From positions 150,021 through 214,020 of the forward strand of contig NZ_QOHF01000006.1 in the NCBI RefSeq assembly GCF_003319115.1: 64,000 bases of DNA, in the 5' to 3' direction. Made by a program: the position numbers and the translations under genes. The notes beneath the pieces were generated by a model. It did not search any database. It was not told the origin of the DNA and saw nothing but the letters and a program-made list of their open reading frames with translations. This document shows, one piece after another, positions 9,014 through 17,245 of this stretch (position 1 is its first letter; every line of letters begins with the position of its first letter). Source of the DNA: Geodermatophilus sp. TF02-6. GTDB lineage: Bacteria; Actinomycetota; Actinomycetes; Mycobacteriales; Geodermatophilaceae.

Positions 9014-9640
9014 GTGAGCGCCGCGGACCTCGACCGGCCCGGGCGTCGGCGTGCGGCCACCGTCGAGCGGCTGCTCGACGCCGCGCTGGAGACCTTCGCC
9101 GAGGTGGGTTTCGCCGCCGCCACCGTCGAGGACGTCTGCCGCCGCGGCGGCTTCACCCGCGGCGCCTTCTACTCCAGCTTCCGCACCAAGGACGAGCTCT
9201 TCGCCGCCCTCTACGCCCGGGAGACCAGCCGCGAGCTGGCGCGGGTCGAGCAGCAGCTGGCCGGCATCGAGGCCGAGGACGACCCGATCGCCGCCGCCGT
9301 GGCCCGCTGCCTCGACACGTTCCGGGCCGACCGCACCTGGGTGCTCGTGCACACCGAGTACGCGCTGCACGCCGCCCGGCACCCCGAGGCCGCCGCCGCC
9401 CTGCGCGAGCACACCGGGGCCGTGCGCGCGCGGGTCGCCCGGCTCGTCGAGGACGCCACCGCCCGCGTCGGCCTGCGGCTGACCGTCCCCGCCGAGCACC
9501 TGGCCCGCATGCTGCTCGCCCTGCACGACGGCGTCGTCGTCTCGCAGGTCACCGACAGCGCCACGGACACGGCCGCCGCCGGCACCGACCTCGAGCGCAC
9601 CGCGCTGCTGCTCCTGCTGCGCAGCGCCGTCTCCGGCTGA
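9014..9640 (+). CDS. TetR-family regulator of the adjacent MMPL exporter
   Basis: This protein of 208 residues has a clear N-terminal TetR HTH: VERLLDAALETFAEVGF, then ATVEDVCRRGGFTRGAFYSSFRTKDELFAALY. The C-terminal half is helical and ligand-binding in the family. The GTG was chosen because the preceding sequence lacks a ribosome site and the peptide upstream shows no family similarity. The stop is 30 bp before the MMPL gene, so the two are probably cotranscribed, the common arrangement for TetR repressors of drug or lipid exporters. Confidence 0.85.
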   Translation: MSAADLDRPGRRRAATVERLLDAALETFAEVGFAAATVEDVCRRGGFTRGAFYSSFRTKDELFAALYARETSRELARVEQQLAGIEAEDDPIAAAVARCLDTFRADRTWVLVHTEYALHAARHPEAAAALREHTGAVRARVARLVEDATARVGLRLTVPAEHLARMLLALHDGVVVSQVTDSATDTAAAGTDLERTALLLLLRSAVSG

Positions 9641-9670
9641 AGCCGTCCCCGACCGACCCGAAGAGGACCC

Positions 9671-11914
9671 ATGGCCACCCTGCTCGCCCGGCTCGGCCGG
9701 GCCGCCTACCGCTCCCGCCGGCTGGTCACCGCCGGCTGGGCGGTCGTGCTCGCCGCCGTCGTCGCGGTCCTGGTCACCGCGGGCGGCTCCTTCGACGACG
9801 AGTTCGCCATCCCCGGCTCGGAGTCGCAGGCCGCGCTCGACCGGCTGGCCGAGCTGCAGCCGCAGGCCGCCGGGGTGAGCGCGCAGATCGTCTTCGTCGC
9901 CCCGGACGGCGCCACCGTGGCCGATCCGCGGTACGCGGCCGCCATCTCCGAGGTGGTGGCTCGGGCCGCGCAGGCGCCGCAGGTCGCCGCCGTGGCCGAC
10001 CCGTTCACCAGCCGGGCGATCACCCCCGACGGCCGCGCCGCCCTGGTCACCGTCGAGTACCCGGTGCAGCGCGAGGGTCTCGACGACGGCAGCCTCGACG
10101 CGCTGGAGGGGACCACGCAGGCGGCGGAGGACGCCGGCCTGCAGGTCGCCGTCGGCGGCGGCGCGTTCGGCACCACCGGCGTGCACGTCGGCCCCACCGA
10201 GTTCGTCGGCGTCGCCGTCGCCGTCCTGGTGCTGGTCGTCACCTTCGGCTCGCTGCTGGCCGCCGGCATGAACCTGCTGACGGCGCTGATCGGCATCGGC
10301 GTCGGCCTGGGCGGGCTGCTCGGCGTCTCCGGCCTGATCTCGCTGTCCTCGACCGCGCCGACGCTGGCGCTGATGATCGGCCTGGCGGTCGGCATCGACT
10401 ACGCGCTGTTCATCCTGTCCCGGCACCGCACCCAGCTGGCCTCGGGCACGGACCCGGAGGAGTCCGCGGCGCGGGCCACCGGCACGGCCGGGACGGCGGT
10501 GGTCTTCGCCGGCCTCACCGTGGTCGTCGCGCTGTCCGGGCTCGCCGTCGTCGGCCTGCCCTTCCTCACGGTCATGGGGCTGGCGGCCGCCGCGACCGTG
10601 CTGGTCGCCGTCCTCGTCGCGCTCACCCTCCTGCCCGCCCTCATGGGCTTCGCCGGACGGCGGCTCGCCCCCCGGCCCGGCTCGCGCACGGCCCGCCGGG
10701 AGGTCGCCAGCGCCGCCGAGGACGGCGGGGCCCGCCCGATGGGCGAGCGCTGGGCCGCCCTGGTCACCCGCCGCCCGCTGCTGACCGTGCTGGTCACGGT
10801 CATCGGGCTCGGCGTGCTCGCCCTCCCCGCCGCGCAGCTGCGGCTGGCGCTGCCGGACAACGGCTCCGCCGCCGAGGACACCCCGCAGCGGCAGGCCCAC
10901 GACCTGATCGGCGAGACGTTCGGCCCCGGCCTCAACGGCCCGCTGGTCGTCCTGGTCGACGGCCTGGACCCGGCCACCGCCGCGCAGGCCGCCGGCCAGG
11001 TCGCGGTCGCCATCGGCGGCACCCCCACCCAGACCCCGGGGCGGTTCGCCGGCGGCCTGGCCGACGTCGCCTACGCCGCACCGACCGTGCTGCCCGGGGG
11101 CACGGCCGCGCTGGTCACCGTCGTCCCCGAGAGCGGGCCGCAGGACGAGGCGACCGGCGACCTGGTCGCCGCGCTGCGCGACCTCGCCCCGCAGCTGGAG
11201 GCCCGGACCGGCGCCGACGTCTCGGTCACCGGTCAGACCGCCGTCGCCATCGACGTCTCCGACCGGCTCGACCGGGCGCTGCTGCCCTTCGCCGTGGTCG
11301 TCGTCGGCCTGGCGGTCGTCCTGCTGCTGCTGGTCTTCCGGTCGGTCCTGGTGCCGGTCAAGGCCGCGGTCGGGTTCCTGCTGTCGGTGGGCGCGTCCTT
11401 CGGTGCCGTGGTCGCGGTGTTCCAGTGGGGCTGGCTGGCCGACCTGTTCGGCGTCCCGACGACGGGGCCGGTCATCAGCTTCATGCCGGTCATCCTCATG
11501 GCGGTGCTGTTCGGCCTGGCCATGGACTACGAGGTCTTCCTCGTCTCCCGGATGCGCGAGGAGTACGTGCACGGGGCCGCGCCGCGGGCGGCGGTCCTGG
11601 CCGGGGCCCGGCACGCCTCCCGGGTGGTCGTGGCGGCCGCGCTGATCATGTTCTCGGTCTTCGCCAGCTTCGTCACCATCGACGACGTCGTGGTCAAGGC
11701 CATCGCCTTCGGCCTGACCGTCGGCATCCTGTGCGACGCCTTCGTCGTCCGGATGACGCTGGTGCCCGCCGTCCTGGCGCTGCTCGGCCGCTCGGCCTGG
11801 TGGTTGCCGCGCTGGCTGGACCGGCTGCTGCCCGACCTCGACGTCGAGGGCGCGCGGCTCGCCCCGGCGTCCACCGTGCCCGCCCGGCGGGAGCCGGAGC
11901 CGGCGACCCGCTGA
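9671..11914 (+). CDS. MMPL/RND-family membrane exporter
   Basis: The 747-residue protein has the duplicated RND layout: a first TM helix at residues 18-36, a large extracytoplasmic domain, a bundle of TM helices, then the same order repeated. The Asp-Tyr pairs expected in TM4 and TM10 of MMPL proteins are present, in AVGIDYALFILSRHR and in AMDYEVFLVSRMREEY. MMPL proteins export lipids or hydrophobic compounds using the proton gradient. GAAGAGG gives a strong ribosome site. The upstream TetR gene suggests inducible efflux. The substrate cannot be predicted. Confidence 0.92.
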   Translation: MATLLARLGRAAYRSRRLVTAGWAVVLAAVVAVLVTAGGSFDDEFAIPGSESQAALDRLAELQPQAAGVSAQIVFVAPDGATVADPRYAAAISEVVARAAQAPQVAAVADPFTSRAITPDGRAALVTVEYPVQREGLDDGSLDALEGTTQAAEDAGLQVAVGGGAFGTTGVHVGPTEFVGVAVAVLVLVVTFGSLLAAGMNLLTALIGIGVGLGGLLGVSGLISLSSTAPTLALMIGLAVGIDYALFILSRHRTQLASGTDPEESAARATGTAGTAVVFAGLTVVVALSGLAVVGLPFLTVMGLAAAATVLVAVLVALTLLPALMGFAGRRLAPRPGSRTARREVASAAEDGGARPMGERWAALVTRRPLLTVLVTVIGLGVLALPAAQLRLALPDNGSAAEDTPQRQAHDLIGETFGPGLNGPLVVLVDGLDPATAAQAAGQVAVAIGGTPTQTPGRFAGGLADVAYAAPTVLPGGTAALVTVVPESGPQDEATGDLVAALRDLAPQLEARTGADVSVTGQTAVAIDVSDRLDRALLPFAVVVVGLAVVLLLLVFRSVLVPVKAAVGFLLSVGASFGAVVAVFQWGWLADLFGVPTTGPVISFMPVILMAVLFGLAMDYEVFLVSRMREEYVHGAAPRAAVLAGARHASRVVVAAALIMFSVFASFVTIDDVVVKAIAFGLTVGILCDAFVVRMTLVPAVLALLGRSAWWLPRWLDRLLPDLDVEGARLAPASTVPARREPEPATR

Positions 11915-11980
11915 ACGAGGACCCCCTCCTCCCCACCCCTCGCGAGCTCGGGGCGGTGCCCCGGGGGGGGGGGGGCGAAC
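11915..11980. repeat. G/C-rich gene-end element with a 13-G run (copy 2)
   Basis: The convergent gap after the MMPL gene holds GGACCCCCTCCTCCCCACC, CGCGAGCTCG and then an uninterrupted run of 13 G (11963-11975). The first part resembles the C-rich motif seen at other gene ends here. The G run lies 6 bp beyond the stop codon of the GGDEF gene, so length changes would not alter a protein. Confidence 0.5.
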
Positions 11981-12871
11981 TCAGTGCCGGCGGGCGGCCT
12001 TGTCGGCGTACATCGCCTCGTCGGCCTCGCGGATGAGCAGCTCGAAGGCCTGCACGGGGTCGGTGCCGCCGGCCACGGTGCCGATCCCGATGCTCATGCC
12101 GAGCGGGATGGTCAGCCCCCCGCGCACCTGCAGGGGCTCGGTGACGGTGTGCCGCAGCCGCTCGGCCAGCGCCTCGGCGTCGGCCCGCTCGCTGTTCTCG
12201 CACACGATGTTGAACTCGTCACCCCCGACGCGGGCCGCGGTGTCGCTGGCCCGCAGCACCGAGGTCAGCCGCTCGGCGAAGGCCACCAGCACCGAGTCGC
12301 CGACCGGGTGGCCGTACTCGTCGTTGATCTCCTTGAAGCCGTCCAGGTCGATGCCGAGCAGGCAGGTCGAGGTGCGCTCGCGGTGGCCGCGCTCCAGGGC
12401 GTGCCGCAACCGGTCGTTGAACAGGATGCGGTTGGGCAGGCTGGTCAGCGGGTCGTGCAGCGAGCGGTGCACCAGCGCGGCCTCGAGGGCCTTCCGCTCG
12501 GTGATGTCCTCCACGATCATCACCAGGTGCGGCGGGTCGCCCTCCGGCGTCCCCTCCACCCAGGACGACGTGACCTGCACCGGGACCACGTCCTCGTCGC
12601 CCCGCACCAGCCGGGTCTCGTGCCGCATCATCCGGCGCCGCTCGGCCAGCTCGGTGTAGGCCTCGACCGCGGCCGGGCGGTCCTCGGGGTGGATGAGGTC
12701 GAGCACCGAGGCGCCGTAGAGGTCCTCCGCCGCGCTGCCGGCCATCTCCGCGAACGCCGGGTTGGCGTCCACGACCAGACCGGAGGGCGTGGCGAGCACG
12801 ATGCCCATCGGTGCGTTCGCGAACGCGCTCCGACGGTCGGCCGGGGGCAGCCTGCCCACCGCGTTCGTCAC
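11981..12871 (-). CDS. PAS-GGDEF diguanylate cyclase
   Basis: The 296-residue soluble protein probably makes cyclic di-GMP from two GTP. Residues about 15-125 form a PAS sensor (FANAPMGIVLATPSG, then a PAC-like segment ending VEDITERKALE). A GGDEF domain follows (LTSLPNRILFNDRL, DLDGFKEINDEYGH), with an intact GGDEF signature and RASD five residues before it, matching the RxxD product-inhibition site. The GTG follows GGAGGTGGGAT closely; upstream frame extensions are antisense to the HMG-CoA lyase gene. It is divergent from that gene. A second c-di-GMP protein is encoded near 33.4 kb. Confidence 0.9.
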   Translation of the reverse strand: MTNAVGRLPPADRRSAFANAPMGIVLATPSGLVVDANPAFAEMAGSAAEDLYGASVLDLIHPEDRPAAVEAYTELAERRRMMRHETRLVRGDEDVVPVQVTSSWVEGTPEGDPPHLVMIVEDITERKALEAALVHRSLHDPLTSLPNRILFNDRLRHALERGHRERTSTCLLGIDLDGFKEINDEYGHPVGDSVLVAFAERLTSVLRASDTAARVGGDEFNIVCENSERADAEALAERLRHTVTEPLQVRGGLTIPLGMSIGIGTVAGGTDPVQAFELLIREADEAMYADKAARRH

Positions 12872-12946
12872 ATCCCACCTCCGTGCCGGACATCCTGCAC
12901 GACCAGCCGCCCCTTCCTGCAGGTCCTCCACCTGGTTGCCCCGGGC

Positions 12947-12962
12947 GGTTCCACGTGGAACC
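12947..12962. promoter_or_regulatory. Candidate parS (ParB-binding) site
   Basis: GGTTCCACGTGGAACC is a perfect 16-bp palindrome. Its 14-bp core GTTCCACGTGGAAC equals the core of the parS variant known from pseudomonads and differs from the common GTTTCACGTGAAAC at two symmetric positions. It lies in the divergent gap between the GGDEF gene and the HMG-CoA lyase gene. No parA or parB gene is in the window. Confidence 0.5.
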
Positions 12963-13015
12963 TCCGGGAGGGCAGGATGGGCAGCCGCACCCGGGTTCCG
13001 ACGAGGGGAGCTGCC

Positions 13016-13951
13016 GTGCACGAGTTCGACCTGGTGCTGCCGGCCACCGTGGACATCCGCGAGGTCGGCATGCGCGACGGCCTGCAGCTCGAGGCGCCCG
13101 TGCCGCTGGAGGGCAAGCTGGCGATGCTCGAGGCGCTCGTGGCCACCGGCGTCCGCCGGATCGAGGTGACCTCCTTCGTCTCGCCGCGGGCCGTGCCGGC
13201 CCTGGCCGACGCCGACCGGCTGGCGGCCGAGCTGCACCGCTTCGCCGGCGTGCACTTCTCCGCCCTCGTGGCCAACCCGCGGGGAGCGACCCGCGCCGTG
13301 GACGCCGGGATGGCGGACCTGGAGTACGTCGTCTCCGCCTCCGACGGGCACAGCCGGGCCAACGCCGGGCGCTCCACCGCCGAGGCGGTCGGGGCGGTCG
13401 GGGAGATCGCGGGCCTGGCCCACGCAGCCGACGGCTCGCTCGAGGTGGTCATCGCCACCGCGTGGGACTGCCCGTTCGACGGCCGCACGCCGATCCCCCG
13501 CACCGTGGACGTCGCCCGGGCCGCGGTCACCGCCGGTGCCGACCGGCTGTGCCTGGGCGACACGATCGGGACGACCACCCCGCTGCGGGTGGTGCAGCTG
13601 CTCGACGCCGTCCGCCGCGCCTGCCCCGGCGTCGAGGTGGGGGTGCACTTCCACGACACCCGCGGCACCGGCCAGGCGAACGCGCTGGCCGCCGTCCAGG
13701 CCGGGGTGAGGCAGCTGGACTCCTCGGTCGGCGGGCTCGGCGGCTGCCCGTTCGCCCCCGGCGCCAGCGGCAACATCGCCACCGAGGAGCTCGTCTACTG
13801 GCTCGAGGACTCCGGGGTGCACACCGGGCTCGACCTCGACGCCGTTCTCGCCGCCGCCCGGGTCGCCGAGGACGCCGTGGGCCGCGACCTGCCCAGTTCG
13901 CTGTACCGCGCCGGCGGCCGCTCGGTCCCCCGCTCGGCCCCCGTCGGGTGA
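13016..13951 (+). CDS. mvaB: Hydroxymethylglutaryl-CoA lyase
   Basis: The enzyme splits HMG-CoA to acetyl-CoA and acetoacetate, the last step of leucine degradation. The 311-residue chain is a DRE-TIM/HMGL-like barrel: EVGMRDGLQLE near residue 17 supplies the catalytic Arg-Asp, VTSFVSP follows, HFHDTRGTG carries metal-binding His residues, and GGLGGCPFAPGASGN near residue 240 is the lyase signature with the active-site Cys. GAGGGGAG precedes the GTG start. No other leucine catabolism genes are adjacent. The flavin reductase-like gene begins 20 bp downstream and may be cotranscribed. Confidence 0.93.
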   Translation: MHEFDLVLPATVDIREVGMRDGLQLEAPVPLEGKLAMLEALVATGVRRIEVTSFVSPRAVPALADADRLAAELHRFAGVHFSALVANPRGATRAVDAGMADLEYVVSASDGHSRANAGRSTAEAVGAVGEIAGLAHAADGSLEVVIATAWDCPFDGRTPIPRTVDVARAAVTAGADRLCLGDTIGTTTPLRVVQLLDAVRRACPGVEVGVHFHDTRGTGQANALAAVQAGVRQLDSSVGGLGGCPFAPGASGNIATEELVYWLEDSGVHTGLDLDAVLAAARVAEDAVGRDLPSSLYRAGGRSVPRSAPVG

Positions 13952-13973
13952 CGCCCGTGGTTGGCTGGGCGGT

Positions 13974-14489
13974 GTGAGCGAGACGCAGCCGGTGCCCGAG
14001 GGTGAGGTCGTCGACTCGACGACGATGCGCCGGGTGATGGGCCACTTCGCCTCCGGGGTCACCATCGTCACGGCGCTGGCTTCCGAGGGGCCGGTCGGCT
14101 TCACCTGTCAGTCGTTCAGCTCGCTGTCGCTGGACCCGCCGCTGGTGGTCTTCGCGCCGGCCCGCAGCTCGCGCTCCTGGCCGCGGCTGCGGGAGCTGGG
14201 CCGGTTCTGCGTCAACGTCCTCGCCGAGGAACAGACCGAGTTGTCGGACGGGTTCGCCAGCTCCGGCGTCGACAAGTTCGCCGGCGTGTCGTGGCGGCCC
14301 AGCCGGCTGGGGCAGCCGGTGCTGGCCGACGTCGTGGCCTGGGTCGACTGCGAGCTGTGGGCCGAGTACGACGGCGGCGACCACACCGTCGTCACCGCCC
14401 GGGTGCTCGACCTGGGTGCCGACGAGGGTCGGCGTCCCCTGCTCTTCCACCGGGGTGCCTACCGGCTGCTGGAGAGCCCGCAGGGCTGA
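13974..14489 (+). CDS. Flavin reductase-like, FMN-binding split-barrel protein
   Basis: The 171-residue protein matches the flavin reductase domain family that supplies reduced FMN/FAD to two-component monooxygenases. Typical segments are MGHFASGVTIVTA, GFTCQSFSSLSLDPPLVVFAP, FCVNVLAEEQ and CELWAEYDGGDHTVVTARVLDL. There is no associated oxygenase gene nearby, so the partner is unknown. The start is a GTG 22 bp after the HMG-CoA lyase stop; an ATG 51 nt inside the frame would remove only a variable N-terminus. Probably soluble. Confidence 0.85.
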   Translation: MSETQPVPEGEVVDSTTMRRVMGHFASGVTIVTALASEGPVGFTCQSFSSLSLDPPLVVFAPARSSRSWPRLRELGRFCVNVLAEEQTELSDGFASSGVDKFAGVSWRPSRLGQPVLADVVAWVDCELWAEYDGGDHTVVTARVLDLGADEGRRPLLFHRGAYRLLESPQG

Positions 14490-14576
14490 CACCCGCTGCC
14501 GGGAGGTGTGGGCGGCGACCGGGCGGGAACCCAGCGACGGGGCGGGACGTGCACCACCCGGAGGGAGACGATCGCC

Positions 14577-15323
14577 ATGGGACTGCTCGACCGGCTCTTC
14601 GGCCGCCGTCGATCCGGCTACGACCAGGGGTACGCCGACCAGGGGTACGCACCCGCCTCCGGCGGCTACGGCGCGCCGCCGCCACCGCAGCCGTCGGCCG
14701 GCCGCTCCGCCGACGAGCAGGCGATCGAGCGCTACCGCTACCTGCTGCGCACCGCGCCCCCGGACAAGGTCGAGGAGGCGCACGCGGAGGCCTTCTCCCA
14801 GCTCACCCCCGATCAGCGGCAGCAGGTGCTGGTGCAGCTGGCCGCGGCGGTGCCGTCCTCGGAGCGGCCCCGTTCGGACGACCCGCGCACCCTCGCCCGC
14901 GCCGCCACCCGCGCCGAGCTGCGCCAGCCGGGCACCCTCGAGCGCGCCTTCGGCGGCGGCGGCGGCGGCTACGGCGGCGGCCGCGGCGGCTACGGGTCCG
15001 GCTACGGGGGCGGCTACGGCCCGAGCTTCGGCAGCATGGTCGGCGCCAGCCTGCTGGGCACCGTGGGTGGTCTGGTGGTCGGGACGGCGGTCGCCGACGC
15101 CCTGTTCGACACCGGCCTGGGGGACGGCGGGCTCTTCGGCGGCGGGGACGAGGAGGCCTACGCCGCCGGCTACACGGACGGCGCCGAGGCCGGCGACTAC
15201 GGAGGGGACCCCGGTGGGGACTTCGCCGGTGGCGCCGACGCCGGCTGGTCGGACCCCGGCGGTGACCCCGGCGGTGACTTCGGCGGTGACTTCGGCGGTG
15301 ACTTCGGCGGCGGGGACTTCTGA
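14577..15323 (+). CDS. Glycine-rich low-complexity protein with a glycine-zipper segment
   Basis: I do not recognise a characterised family for this 248-residue protein. The N-terminus MGLLDRLFGRRR is followed by GYDQGYADQGYAP repeats, a Pro-rich stretch and a conserved-looking helical region (ERYRYLLRTAPPDKVEEAHAEAF, then LTPDQRQQVLVQL). A Gly/Tyr-rich tract follows, then one hydrophobic glycine-zipper segment, SLLGTVGGLVVGTAVADALF. The acidic tail ends in four copies of GGDFG-type repeats encoded by a 12-bp tandem repeat. GAGGGAGA precedes the ATG. The layout suggests a membrane- or envelope-associated scaffold, but this is inference. Confidence 0.75.
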   Translation: MGLLDRLFGRRRSGYDQGYADQGYAPASGGYGAPPPPQPSAGRSADEQAIERYRYLLRTAPPDKVEEAHAEAFSQLTPDQRQQVLVQLAAAVPSSERPRSDDPRTLARAATRAELRQPGTLERAFGGGGGGYGGGRGGYGSGYGGGYGPSFGSMVGASLLGTVGGLVVGTAVADALFDTGLGDGGLFGGGDEEAYAAGYTDGAEAGDYGGDPGGDFAGGADAGWSDPGGDPGGDFGGDFGGDFGGGDF

Positions 15324-15355
15324 CCCCCTGCGGGGGCGGTGGGCGCGGCGCCTCG

Positions 15356-15425
15356 TCGATCATGGGGTTGTTGTCGGCGACACGGCGGGACACGCCGTCG
15401 CGGTCGGCCACAACCCCATGATCGA
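15356..15425. repeat. Palindromic repeat family 1, copy A
   Basis: Perfect 16-bp arms (TCGATCATGGGGTTGT and its complement) enclose a core of CGGCGACACGGCGGGACACGC that itself forms a hairpin. A second copy with the same core is at about 48866-48968. Here it lies between convergent genes, where it could also terminate transcription from both sides. Confidence 0.7.
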
Positions 15426-15443
15426 CTGGGGATACGCGGAACC

Positions 15444-15893
15444 TCAGCTGCTCGATGGCGGCTCGTCGGTGGGCGCGCCCTGCGCTCGCCGCGACCGGCG
15501 CAGCCACCACAGGCCCACCACCGGCAGCACCAGCGGGACGAACAGGTAGCCCTGGCCGTACCCGGACCACACCGTCTCGTCCGGGAACGCCGCCCGGTCC
15601 GCCAGGGACAGCGTCCCCACGACGAGGACGCCGGCCAGCTCCACCGAGATCGCGGCGAGCGCGGTGCGGCGCCCGCCGCGGGCCAGCGCCACCGTCGCCA
15701 CGCCGTAGACCACCGCGGAGAACGCGGAGAGCAGGTAGGCCACGGGCGCCTCGGAGAAGCGGGTGGCCAGCTGGACGACGGCGCGCGAGCCGGCGGCCAG
15801 CGTGAACACCCCGTAGACCGCCACCAACACGCGGCCGGGGCCGCCGGCGGTCGTGCCGGCGGCCGTGGACCGCTTCCCTGCCGGCTCAGCCAC
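15444..15893 (-). CDS. Small four-helix membrane protein
   Basis: The 149-residue protein has about four hydrophobic segments: VLVAVYGVFTLAAGSRAVVQL, VAYLLSAFSAVVYGVATVAL, ALAAISVELAGVLVVGTLSL and FVPLVLPVVGLWWLRR. A polar N-terminus and a short charged tail flank them. No enzymatic motif is seen. Its start overlaps the end of the preceding membrane-protein gene by 8 bp, so the two are translationally coupled and may act together. The WSGYGQGYLFVPLVLP block is the kind of conserved feature seen in actinobacterial integral membrane proteins of unknown role. Confidence 0.75.
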   Translation of the reverse strand: MAEPAGKRSTAAGTTAGGPGRVLVAVYGVFTLAAGSRAVVQLATRFSEAPVAYLLSAFSAVVYGVATVALARGGRRTALAAISVELAGVLVVGTLSLADRAAFPDETVWSGYGQGYLFVPLVLPVVGLWWLRRSRRAQGAPTDEPPSSS

Positions 15894-16251
15894 CGGTCGC
15901 CTCCCACAGCTGCAGCAGTCGCCAGACCATCACGGCGACCGTGGCGCCGGCCACCGCCAGCACCGTGCCGGCCCAGCGGGTCGGCTCCGAGCGGGCCCAC
16001 AGCGCCCCGGCGACCGGCACCAGCACGATGCCGGCCAGGTACCCGAGGAACGTCGCGGTCTCCTCCGGGCGTTCCCCGCGGACCAGCGCGACGACGGCGA
16101 GCACCGTCTGCACCACGAGCAGCACCTCCAGCAGCGCCGCCCCCCACAGGTGCAGCAGGCCGATCCGGCGCCGGGCGAGGGTGGAGGCCAGCCCGGCGAG
16201 GACCAGCAGGGCGCAGACCACGGTCACCGCCACCACCAGTGCGAGGCTCAC
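15886..16251 (-). CDS. Small four-helix membrane protein
   Basis: The 121-residue protein begins directly with a hydrophobic helix (VVAVTVVCALLVLAGLAST) and has three more (LLEVLLVVQTVLAVVAL, TFLGYLAGIVLVPVAGALW, TVLAVAGATVAVMVWRLL). RRIGLLHLWGAALLE between helices 1 and 2 is a recognisable conserved-looking loop, but no function is known to me. The start GTG lies in GGTGAGCC with a weak ribosome site. It overlaps the next membrane-protein gene by 8 bp and is separated from the siderophore transporter genes by about 125 bp. Confidence 0.7.
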   Translation of the reverse strand: MSLALVVAVTVVCALLVLAGLASTLARRRIGLLHLWGAALLEVLLVVQTVLAVVALVRGERPEETATFLGYLAGIVLVPVAGALWARSEPTRWAGTVLAVAGATVAVMVWRLLQLWEATGG

Positions 16252-16378
16252 CGGGGAGGCCCCGTGGCGGAGGGAGCGGGCACGGGTGCCATCCTCCCGC
16301 GGAGGGGAACGCCCCGGTCACCGTCCTCGGCCGGGGGGGGGACACCACGGGGTACCCGGCACGTGGCGGGACGGCGTT

Positions 16379-17245
16379 TCACCGACGTCCGGGGTCGGCG
16401 TGCGGCCGTGGCTCCTGCCGCCGTCCCGCCCGGCGGGCCGGGCAGACGACCGGGGTGCCGGCGACCGGGTCGCGCAGCACGGTCGCCTCCACGCCGTAGA
16501 GGTCGCGCACCAGCTCGGCGGTCACCACGCCGGCCGGCGTCCCCTCGGCGACGACCCGTCCGTCGCGCAGAGCGACGAGGTGGTCGGCGTGCCGGCAGGC
16601 GGTGGACAGGTCGTGCAGCACCAGGACGACGGTGCGCCCCTGCGCCGCCAGGTCGTGCACCAGGTCGAGCACCTCCAGCTGGTGGCCGAGGTCGAGCGCG
16701 GACGTCGGCTCGTCGAGCAGCACCACCGCGGTCTCCTGGGCGACGACCATCGCGATCCAGGCGCGCTGCTGCTGACCGCCGGAGAGCGTGTCGAGCGGCC
16801 GGTCGGCGAGGTCGAGCAGGTCGGCGGCGGCCAGGGCCCGGTGCACCGCCGCGGCGTCCTCCGGCGACCACTGCCGCAGCAGCCCCTGGTGCGGGTGCCG
16901 GCCGTAGCGGACCAGGTCGCGGACGGTGAGCCCGTCGGGCGCCTCGGCCTGCTGCGGGAGCAGCCCGATCCGCCGCGCAGCGTCCCGCGGGCGCAGGCCG
17001 GCCAGGTCGCGGCCGTCGAGGAGCACCGCGCCGCCCTGGGGGCCGTGCACGCGGGCGAGCGCGCCCAGCAGGGTGGACTTGCCGCAGCCGTTGGGCCCGA
17101 CGATCGCGGTCACCTCCCCGGGCGGCAGCTGCAGGTCCAGGGCCCGGACGACGAGGGTGCCGTCGTAGCCGAGGTCCAGTCGCTCGGTGGCCAGGTCGGC
17201 GGGGTCGACCGCACGGGCGGGTCGGGTGGCCTCCAGGGTGCTCAC
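16379..17245 (-). CDS. Iron-siderophore ABC transporter, ATP-binding subunit
   Basis: This 288-residue ATPase belongs to the FecE/FepC/FhuC group that powers ferric-siderophore import. It shows Walker A GPNGCGKSTLL near residue 52, the Q-loop LLPQQAEAPDG, the signature LSGGQQQRAWIAM, Walker B VVLLDEPTSALD and the switch His in VLVLHDLSTACRHAD. The GTG start overlaps the permease stop by 4 bp (GTGA). It is the last gene of a three-gene operon transcribed away from an IdeR-type iron box, so expression should rise when iron is scarce. Confidence 0.93.
   Translation of the reverse strand: MSTLEATRPARAVDPADLATERLDLGYDGTLVVRALDLQLPPGEVTAIVGPNGCGKSTLLGALARVHGPQGGAVLLDGRDLAGLRPRDAARRIGLLPQQAEAPDGLTVRDLVRYGRHPHQGLLRQWSPEDAAAVHRALAAADLLDLADRPLDTLSGGQQQRAWIAMVVAQETAVVLLDEPTSALDLGHQLEVLDLVHDLAAQGRTVVLVLHDLSTACRHADHLVALRDGRVVAEGTPAGVVTAELVRDLYGVEATVLRDPVAGTPVVCPARRAGRRQEPRPHADPGRR

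Noticed and set aside
9005..11614. Reverse 869-codon frame over the MMPL gene
   Set aside because: It has Gly/Asp/Gln-rich composition typical of antisense of GC-rich membrane genes and no domain.
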